From: Luidia sarsii | Taxonomy: Eukaryota; Echinodermata; Asteroidea; Paxillosida; Luidiidae | Direction of reading: 5' to 3' | NCBI GenBank assembly: GCA_949987565.1 | Contig: OX465112.1 | Span: 15,469,951 to 15,533,950, forward strand | DNA: 64,000 bases | Shown here: piece after piece, positions 56,345 through 64,000 of the stretch | Numbering within the stretch: the first letter of the stretch is position 1 | Layout: each line of letters opens with the position of its first letter | Notes under the pieces: model-generated | Told to the model about the DNA's origin: nothing | What the model saw: the letters and a program-made list of their open reading frames with translations, nothing else | Database searches by the model: none | Position numbers and translations under genes: made by a program

Positions 56345-57989
56345 AATAAATAAATGAATTTATTTTTCATATAATACCGATTCATTTTATCAGTTTGCTA
56401 TTTTTCATTCGTGAATGAATAAATTAATGACCAAAATAAAACAAACATCCCAGTTAATAAAAAGTAAAACAAGTAAAAAATTAAAAAAATATTTCACAAA
56501 TCAAAGAACAAAGAAAGTAGATTAAACAAGGACTGAAACTGTGATACAAAATATACAGAAATGGAAATGATTCCTTTTATTTTTTCTGGCATTTTAAGAA
56601 AAAAAATACTCACTATCTGCCTCCTTAACAAAAATTCCAATGCCATGTTTTTGACTTTTGTTACCAAATCATCTAATAGACTGATTGCGCCCAAAAGGTC
56701 ACGTGACCTACAGTGTGTATCAAACAATGAAAAAACATGGCTGCCTCCATATCAAGGTGCCACTGTTGTGAATGTGGAACTTGTTTGTTCGATTGAGGCT
56801 TTTCTTTCTTGAAATCTAAGAAGAACATTCCAGAGTTTGAACCCGAGATCTTACCGGATTACCCACTATAAGTCATGTGATGACATCGCGCAATAGGTCT
56901 GTTAAATTCAATCAATGTTTTTTTTTGGTAAAAACATAATATGCTGAGAAATACAGAACATGGAGATTGAAAGGTTTCATTGTGTGATACCCGTCATTGT
57001 TTACACTTTAAATATGACAGGACCGTAAAACATGGATTGGAAAAGATTTCAACCTAAGAAGATGTTGAGAATTACAGAACCTTGTTTCTGGCTACTGTTC
57101 TGTATAAGCCTCTGGCCACGCTACTGTCTTTGGGGCCTTGAAAGTTTTGAAGGTCGTTGGCTACCGGCTACCAAATGTCTTGGGCCATTATGTCTGGCCA
57201 CTAAACTGTCTTACTACCTGTAGGTCTACACAATATCACAGGCCACTAAAGTCTGCATGGCCCACTAGCCACTAAACTGTTTTTGGTCTTACAGGTTTAC
57301 ACATGACCATGGGTCTTGCATCCACAATGTCTACACAGGCCACAGTCTTTGGGGTATGTAAATCTGTGCAGCCCAGCGGCCAGTAAACTCTCAAGGTTCT
57401 GTGCCTTTAGGGCCTTTCATTAGCCCATGCCACTTTCCAGTTAACGGCCTATGGCCTTTAGAAGCCTGCACCACCATATTGGTCAATTTAGTAGCCTTTA
57501 GCTGCCCTGGCCCAAATGCCTCCTGCCACTGGCCATTTGATGGCCCTACGCTTTGATAGAAAGGACAATACCGTAGCCTTGTGATATTCTGTCTCAGCTC
57601 TACGCTGGACCCCAGGGGAGACGAAACTGTGGGTGGCCACAGAAACATAGCGGAGGTCAGTGGAAAAAAGAGCTACAGCCGATTTCAAGAAAAATTACGC
57701 AGGTTACGAAACATACAAATGTTGCGTAAGTCTTGCACCTCTATGACTCTTCAGCAATATTCGCCAAAGGCAGCAAAATGTTCCGTAAGTTACACAACAA
57801 AATGTTGCGTACATTTAAAGTTTTGCGAAATCAGCTCCTGAAGAGCTAACAGATTTGGACAAAACAGCGACCCCCTCCCCCCCTCCTCCCCCCCCACCCC
57901 GAAAAGCAGCAGACGGAGTCAGACAGAGACAAGAGTTGCCTGAAGAGTCAGGCGGCTCAGAAGAGGATTGAGAGCGAGTGACATTCTGT
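56345..57989. other. region 3' of NUP107
   Basis: Contains a degenerate repeat with GGCCACTAAACTGTC and TGGCCACT words at about 57090-57560, A/T-rich sequence before that, and a C-run at about 57866-57898. No gene supported. Confidence 0.5.
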
Positions 57990-58097
57990 CTAAGACACGA
58001 TCTCGTAGCCCAGTGGATCCAGGTTCTGGTCGAGAAGCTGCAGGGAGGACTCGCTCTGCTTTGACAAAAACTGACGGAGCTCCTGCCTGCTGAAAAC
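57990..58097 (-). CDS. NUP107: NUP107 last exon (stop codon)
   Basis: 108 nt ending at TAG 57990-57992. It encodes [20 protein letters not shown] and [15 protein letters not shown], the conserved vertebrate C-terminus. Confidence 0.97.
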   Translation of the reverse strand, partial: VFSRQELRQFLSKQSESSLQLLDQNLDPLGYEIVS

Positions 58098-61000
58098 CTG
58101 GAAAGGAGGAAATCACGGGATAGAAACTCACTCCCATTTCACTACATCACCAAAATTATATTTACGTATCCTTTACTTGAATATCACTTCCACTCAATAA
58201 TAAACTCACACCGCACAGAGCTATCACGATTCTGTTTTTAATTTGATTCAGTGTCACTCGCTCAGTTAAAGGCACGATTCTGTCTGGCTGGGGACAGATT
58301 CTGGGGGGACCTTGGGTGGCAGAAGGGAGTGAGAAAAGGGGAGAAATGCGGGAGGGTGGGAGAAGTGAGGGCAGGAGGGATGGAGGGATACAGGGGAGGG
58401 ACAAGGGAGGGAGGATAGGGGTGAGGGCAGGAGGGGAGAGAGAGATTTAAAGAGAGGGAGAAGGGAGGGAAGCAAGGAGGGTGGCCAGAAGAGAGAGAGG
58501 GAGAAGGCAGGGAGGAAAGGGAGGCAGAGGGAGGGATGTAGGGAGGATAGGGGTGAGGGGAGAGGGAGAATTAAAGAGAGGGGTAAGGGAGGGAGGAAAG
58601 GGAGGCAGAGGGAGGGATGTAGGGAGGATAGCGGTGAGGGGAGAGGGAGAATGGAGGGAAGCAAGGAGGGTGGTCAGAAGAGAGAGAGATGGAGAAGGCA
58701 GGGAGGAAAGGGAGGCAGAGGGAGGGATGTAGGGAGGGTAGGGGTGAGGGGAGAGGGAGATTTAAAGAGAGGGAGAAGGGAGGGAAGAAAGGACGGCGGC
58801 TGGGAAATAGGGAGGGAGGAGGAAGGTAGGAAAGGGAGGGAGAGGGAGGGATGTAGGGAGGATAGGGGTGAGGGGAGAGGGAGAATGGAGGGAAGCAAGG
58901 AGGGTGGTCAGAAGAGAGAGAGATGGAGAAGGCAGGGAGGAAAGGGAGGGAGAGGGAGGGATGTAGGGAGGATAGGGGTGAGGGGAGAGGGAGATTTAAA
59001 GAGAGGGAGAAGGGAGGGAAGAAAGGACGGCGGCTGGGAAATAGGGAGGGAGGAGGAAGGTAGGAAAGGGAGGGAGAGGGAGGGATGTAGGGAGGATAGG
59101 GGTGAGGGGAGAGGGAGAATTAAAGAGAGGGGTAAGGGAGGGAGGAAAGGGAGGCAGAGGGAGGGATGTAGGGAGGATAGCGGTGAGGGGAGAGGGAGAA
59201 TGGAGGGAAGCAAGGAGGGTGGTCAGAAGAGAGAGAGATGGAGAAGGCAGGGAGGAAAGGGAGGCAGAGGGAGGGATGTAGGGAGGGTAGGGGTGAGGGG
59301 AGAGGGAGATTTAAAGAGAGGGAGAAGGGAGGGAAGAAAGGACGGCGGCTGGGAAAAAGGGAGGGAGGAGGAAGGTAGGAAAGGGAGGGAGAGGGAGGGA
59401 TGTAGGGAGGATAGGGGTGAGGGGAGAGGGAGAATTAAAGAGAGGGGTAAGGGAGGGAGGAAAGGGAGGGAGAGGGAAGGATGTAGGGAGGATAGAGGTG
59501 AGGGGAGAGGGAGAATGGAGGGAAGCAAGGAGGGTGGTCAGAAGAGAGAGAGAGGGAGAAGGCAGGGAGGAAAGGGAGGCAGAGGGAGGGATGTAGGGAG
59601 GGTAGGGGTGAGGGGAGAGGGAGATTTAAAGAGCCAGAAGGGAGGGAAGAAAGGACGGCGGCTGGGAAATAGGGAGGGAGGAGGAAGGTAGGAAAGGGAG
59701 GGAGAGGGAGGGATGTAGGGAGGATAGGGGTGAGGGGAGAGGGAGAATTAAAGAGAGGGGTAAGGGAGGGAGGAAAGGGAGGGAGAGGGAAGGATGTAGG
59801 GAGGATAGAGGTGAGGGGAGAGGGAGAATGGAGGGAAGCAAGGAGGGTGGTCAGAAGAGAGAGAGAGGGAGAAGGCAGGGATGAAAGGGAGGGAGAGGGA
59901 GGGATGTAGGGAGGATAGGGGTGAGGGGAGAGGGAGATTTAAAGAGAGGGAGAAGGGAGGGAAGAAAGGACGGCGGCTGGGAAATAGGGAGGGAGGAGGA
60001 AGGTAGGAAAGGGAGGGAGAGGGAGGGATGTAGGGAAGATAGGGGTGAGGGGAGAGGGAGAATTAAAGAGAGGGGTAAGGGAGGGAAGAAAGGACGGCGG
60101 CCGGGAAAGAGGGAGGGAGGAGGAAGGTAGTAAAGGGAGGGAGAGGGAAGGATGTAGGGAGGATAGCGGTGAGGGGAGAGGGAGATTTAAAGAGAGGGAG
60201 AAGGGAGAGAAGCAAGGAGGGCGACCGGGTTAGAGAGAGGGAGGAGGAAGGCAGGAAAGGGATGGAGAGGGAGTGATGGAGGGTGTAATGGATGGAGGGC
60301 GAGAGGGAAGGTGAGAGGGAGGGAGGGAAGGAGGGTGGGTGAGAGGGAGGGAGGGAGAGAGGGCAGTGTGGGGTGGTTACCTTATAGAGTTGGTAGTCTT
60401 CGGAAGCAATGACATCAGCCAGTGCCAAACACTCCTTGTACTGCTGAGTGGTGTGGAGCACGTTGTGAAGGAGGAAGCAGAGCATGGGAAGGCACAGCTC
60501 CCTGAGTCCCCTCAGCTGATCCTGTCTTCCCTCGTCCTCCGCACCATCCTGAAAAGTGGACAGACAGGTCAGAAAGATGAATCAACAGACAGGCAAACGT
60601 AAGAGCAGACAAACAGAGCAACAAAACAGTCTTTTCCTGAAAATGACCGAAGGCCAATCAATTGTGCGACTGTGAGTGAGTGCTTACGCGACTGAGATGC
60701 GATTGCAAAATTCACGGCAGGGGTGCAGGCGCCCTTCAGTTTTTAGGGTTTTAACAGATAAAATTGAGCAGTTTGAAATACCAGTTTCACATTAGGAAAT
60801 AAAAATAAAAAAAAAAAACAAAAAAAAAAAATCACGCCATTTCCGGAAACCCGGAAATTTCCGGCAGTCTTACATCCCTGAACAAAACATCACAGAAACC
60901 AACAGACAAATATGGAAAGACAGACAGATCAGACCAATTGACAGACAACCAGACAAAAGACTAAAGCTAAGGCTGAGGTGGAGGCTGTGTGGCTGGACTA

Positions 61001-64000
61001 ATAATACAAAAGTAAAAAAAAATACTCACCGATCTGAGGTCAACCATCCAGCCAACCGGGGCAAAGAGAAGCACGTTGTATATGAATTCCTTCACCCCAA
61101 CACTCTGACTGTCCAAAGACTGTCGCCAACGGTCCAGCTCCAACTAGGAAATGAGAGGAACATTTAGAACCATGTCAGAATAATCAAACTACCAAAGCAA
61201 AACCTTAAAATTTAGTGGGCCTGACGTTTCGATCCTAGCAGGACCTTTCTCAAAGGCAGAGAAAGGTCCTGCTAGGATCGAAACGTCAGGCCCACTAAAT
61301 TTTAAGATTTGCATTTTGGTAATTTTAGTCAGTAAGCAGTTTGCAACATTTTTGTATATCACTTTAAAGCAAAACCTTGAGTAATATGGAAAAAAAATTG
61401 CAAATTGTATTACATGTACCAGCGCTGACTAAAAGTACCAAAAATGCAAAACTCATCAATCTAATTGGCCTGATGTTTTGATGAGATCAAAACATCGTGC
61501 TCTAATTAAATTTATGACAAATAAAAACCTGTTTGAATGAATTGGCTACGGCAAGGAATCACACAAGTCTATGAAATCTGCAACCAAGGAATTTGTACAT
61601 GGCCACAAACTGTCAAGAGAGGGCAGCATACAATTTTTCTGTTAGACAAAAACTGGCATTGAGTCTTGGGAAAGGGAATGGGTTAGGGTGAAGGGGGAGT
61701 GGTGTCTGTCTGGCTTGTACCTCAAACTCTTTCTGCTCGTGCTCAAAGCGGACCATCTCATGAAAGTTGCCATTCTCCACCGCGGTGGGCTCCAGAGGGC
61801 GCTTGTTATGGTAATGCTCAAACCAATCGTTGAAAGAATCCAGTGCATCCTGAGGAAACAACACAAAGAAAATGGCATTAGATACAAACTGAGAACAAAA
61901 GATTCACCACATCCTAGCAGGACCTTTTGGATCACAGGACCTTTGGATTCTAGCAGGACCAATGGATCCTAGCAGGACCTTAAGATCCTAGCAGGACCTA
62001 AGGGGCCTTGCACAACCTGTGGATCCTAGCAGGACCTATGAATCACAGCAGGACCTAAGGGGCCTAGAACAACATGTGGATCCTAGCACGACCTATGGAT
62101 CCTAGCAGGACTTCTGGATCCTTACAGTACCTTTGGATCCTTGCAGGACCTAAGGGGCCTATCACAACATGTGGATCCTAGCACGATCTATGGTTCCTAG
62201 CGGGACTTCTGGATCCTTACAGTACCTTTGGATCCTTGCAGGACCTGTAGATTCTAGTAGACCCTTTGGGTCATACCTGCACCTATAAATCCTTGCAGGA
62301 TCTTTGTCAAAGGCTTTCTGTACCAGAAAGCCCGATGTTCCAATGCTCCAAGGTAGATTCTCCACCTTCAGAACTTTTCTAGAAAAGTCAAGAATTTGCG
62401 TCAAACTCCAGGCCTCAGCCAGTCAGCCTCTGTAAGAAGAGAGTGCTGCTGGGATCCAAAACTCCTTTCGGCCCTCTTCACAACAACCACAGTGGCTCAC
62501 CAGGTACGCCTTGATGCAGAGGTATTCCCGGATGGCGTTGTCATCCTCGGCGGGCAGGTTCTCCCGTCCAGCCTGGGCCCGCCAATTCCTGAAGATGAGG
62601 TCGATGGAGTCCACGGGGATCTTGCGGAACACCTCCTTGGCCGCGTCGTGCTTCTTGGTGGCTGAGGGAAGTAGGTGAATGTACAAATGGCATGACAACA
62701 TCAACAGGGACAGGGAGGGAGGATGTGTTTTTGAAGAAAGGTCATTCAATGAGGGCTTGCCCTACTCGGCGTATCAGTAACACCGTTTACTCAGTACTTT
62801 GCCCAATTGCCTGCTTGACAAAAAGGCAGCTTGGACGGGATTCTAGTGGATCTTTTGTTGGCAACCAGGGCCTAATTTCATAGAGCCGCTTAAGGATGAA
62901 AATTGGCTAAGTGTGAAACAAGTCTTCCCTGTGTAGACAGGACTACAAAGCACATTACGATGTAATGTCAAATGGTTCCGAATTGTATTCCACTGTTCTT
63001 CACTCAGCATCAAGGGAAAGTGAGGTTTGGGTAGGCAAAGTGATCTTGTGAATCATGACATTTTGTGCTTCAGCAAATATGGGTGCTTAAGCGGCTCCAT
63101 GAGAAGGAGAACAGTCAGAAAGGATAGCAAGGGATAGACAGGAATGGAGGACTCCAACTGCAGCCTTGTGTCGTCCCAGTGGGGATGAAGAGGACTGTAC
63201 TAACTGGGTCCTGACTTACCCAGGAAGGTCCTGATGATAGCGTTGCTCTGCTTCAGGGCCTCAGCTCGCTGGGACGGGTCAAACACCAGCCAGTCAGTGG
63301 CTTCAATCTTCCGACGATCCTCCTGCAGTTGCAATGCAGAAAACAACGCCCCGACTCAAAAACACAGCTCCTTTGCTGTAATAATGTTCAGCCTAAAGAA
63401 TGTCCTGATGCGGTGTGGGTTTGCATTGCGAACACTATACATGCTATGTATTCTCCCCCAAAAAAAACTGCCTGCCTCGTTAAAGAGATAACACAACATT
63501 GGTCAAAGAATAGCATCCATACGTTGTATGATCCAACATATGCATGAAATAGCACACCTGTGAAAATTTTTGCCCAATCCGCCAACCGAGTCTCGAGAAA
63601 ATAGTGGAAAAAACCCGCTTCATTTGTTTTGCGAAAATGCAGCATTCAACAAATTGTTCTGCAAAAAACTTTTAGATCTTGGTGAGACGCTAATGATTTC
63701 TTTTATTCTTTTTAGTCCAAAAATAAAACATTTTAGGCAGAAATATTTCAGTGCAACGTTTCTACTATAACCATCTTCAAACTGTATAAGTTCCATGTAA
63801 ATCTGTGAACATTTCCGTTTTTCAATCTTACAAAGGCTTTTAAAGAGACCGCAGGCAGCTCAGCCAGGAGTGAGCCTGTTACAAGAGAACAGCGGGAAGG
63901 TCTTACCAGCGACGTGGCAGCGTCAAGCGAGGAGGAAGGCTGCGTGTGCACCTGGAACTCGCTCTCGTCGCGCATCCTGATGTTCTCAACCACCGTCTTA
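57990..64000 (-). CDS. NUP107: NUP107 homologue (nuclear pore Y-complex scaffold), C-terminal 7 coding exons; runs off the window
   Basis: About 291 C-terminal residues are visible; human NUP107 has about 925. Diagnostic blocks in order are [106 protein letters not shown] and [21 protein letters not shown]107 is part of the Nup107-160 (Y) complex that builds the cytoplasmic and nuclear rings of the pore; its helical C-terminal region binds NUP133. All seven exons join in phase with GT-AG boundaries. The 5' part lies beyond the right edge. Confidence 0.96.
58310..60365. repeat. purine-rich tandem repeat filling the last NUP107 intron
   Basis: About 2 kb of almost pure A and G on the plus strand (GGGAGGGAGAGGGAGGGATG, GGGGTGAGGGGAGAGGGAGA). 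It is arranged as higher-order units of about 315 bp; for example 58908-59213 and 59223-59528 are near-copies. Half-units are of about 125-157 bp. The transcribed strand is polypyrimidine. Confidence 0.93.
60381..60548 (-). CDS. NUP107: NUP107 penultimate exon
   Basis: 168 nt, 56 codons, phase 0. It encodes [20 protein letters not shown] and [20 protein letters not shown]. Confidence 0.96.
61030..61143 (-). CDS. NUP107: NUP107 exon ([16 protein letters not shown] block)
   Basis: 114 nt, 38 codons, phase 0. It encodes [20 protein letters not shown] and [18 protein letters not shown]. Confidence 0.94.
61207..61370. mobile_element. foldback copy of the GGGCCTGACGTTTCGATCC repeat
   Basis: Two inverted arms meet in the middle (left arm AAATTTAGTGGGCCTGACG, right arm CGTCAGGCCCACTAAATTT), followed by TTTTAGTCAGTAAGCAGTTT. 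It lies in a NUP107 intron. Confidence 0.8.
61721..61849 (-). CDS. NUP107: NUP107 exon ([10 protein letters not shown] block)
   Basis: 129 nt, 43 codons, phase 0. It encodes [20 protein letters not shown] and [12 protein letters not shown], matching vertebrate HETFNEWFKHMNS. Confidence 0.93.
61905..62310. repeat. GGATCCTAGCAGGACC minisatellite, NUP107 intron
   Basis: More than 15 units of 16-22 bp with TGGATCCTAGCAGGACCT variants. Its core TAGCAGGACCTTT is shared with the dispersed repeat above, so it may have grown from one copy of it. Confidence 0.88.
62501..62661 (-). CDS. NUP107: NUP107 exon ([12 protein letters not shown] block)
   Basis: 161 nt. It encodes [20 protein letters not shown] and [20 protein letters not shown]. 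It starts in phase 1 and ends in phase 0. Confidence 0.97.
62867..63105. mobile_element. MITE with AATTTCATAGAGCCGCTTAAG ends, copy in NUP107 intron
   Basis: Ends GGGCCTAATTTCATAGAGCC and CTTAAGCGGCTCCATGAGA. Family member of 22458-22682. Confidence 0.7.
63220..63322 (-). CDS. NUP107: NUP107 exon (seventh-last pair, DWLVFDP block)
   Basis: 103 nt. It encodes [20 protein letters not shown] and [14 protein letters not shown], near-identical to the vertebrate [20 protein letters not shown] region. It ends in phase 1. Confidence 0.96.
63480..63850. mobile_element. degraded TTAA-target element, NUP107 intron
   Basis: The left end TTAA-AGAGATAACACAACATTGG and inner words CATCTTCAAACTGTATAAG and GTAAATCTGTGAACATTTCC match the right half of the 17419-18554 family. 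The right terminus is decayed (AAGGCTTTTAAAGAG). Confidence 0.55.
63907..64000 (-). CDS. NUP107: NUP107 exon at window edge (partial)
   Basis: Visible part encodes [20 protein letters not shown] and SSLDAATSL, ending in phase 0 at GTAAGA. Assigned by frame continuity to the next exon; similarity here is low. Confidence 0.75.

Noticed and set aside
58651..59691. 346-codon open frame of Arg, Gly, Glu and Lys
   Set aside because: It is translation of the purine-only tandem repeat in a NUP107 intron; all frames of the repeat stay open and it runs against the gene direction.

Overview
The window is animal nuclear DNA, not bacterial. It shows split genes with GT-AG introns, long repeat-filled introns, satellite arrays, inverted-repeat transposons and tRNA-derived repeats. 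I infer a marine deuterostome invertebrate, most likely an echinoderm (perhaps a sea star). The basis is the level of protein similarity to vertebrate homologues and repeat families that look echinoderm-like to me, such as the element starting GGGCC-AATTTCATAGAGCC. Species is not determined.

Layout. Positions 1-19.4 kb hold no gene I can support. This part contains a diverged 1-kb tandem duplication (8.4-10.2 kb), a ~180-bp satellite in two blocks (10.36-11.14 and 13.52-16.4 kb) split by a ~151-bp tRNA-derived tandem array, and several transposons. From 40.82 down to 19.47 kb on the minus strand lies a complete EDRF1 homologue. I assembled it as 21 coding exons with consistent splice phases and about 1,613 codons. 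Its introns carry many minisatellites and mobile elements, and two of its exons contain coding repeats. Head-to-head with it on the plus strand (41.20-45.00 kb) is a complete five-exon PRADC1 homologue of 207 codons. The two starts are 380 bp apart and probably share a bidirectional promoter. A ~770-bp tandem duplication follows PRADC1. At 49.23-51.26 kb on the plus strand is a GC-rich gene I do not recognise, probably two exons and about 615 codons, with a histidine-rich tail. From 51.3 to 57.9 kb there are only repeats and transposons. The last 6 kb (57.99-64.0 kb, minus strand) carries the final seven coding exons of NUP107. The gene runs off the right edge, and its last intron is filled by a ~2-kb purine-only-like tandem repeat.

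The genes are unrelated in function: a TPR-containing erythroid-differentiation-factor homologue, a secretory-pathway protease-associated-domain protein, an unknown, and a nuclear-pore scaffold protein. I see no operon-like system, CRISPR array or defence system. The interest lies in repeat-driven change of EDRF1 (coding minisatellites, intron-to-intron copying, a possible lost C-terminal extension), in well-marked non-autonomous transposons with intact target duplications, and in the unrecognised gene.

Exon coordinates were worked out by hand from splice sites and may be off by 1-2 bases.
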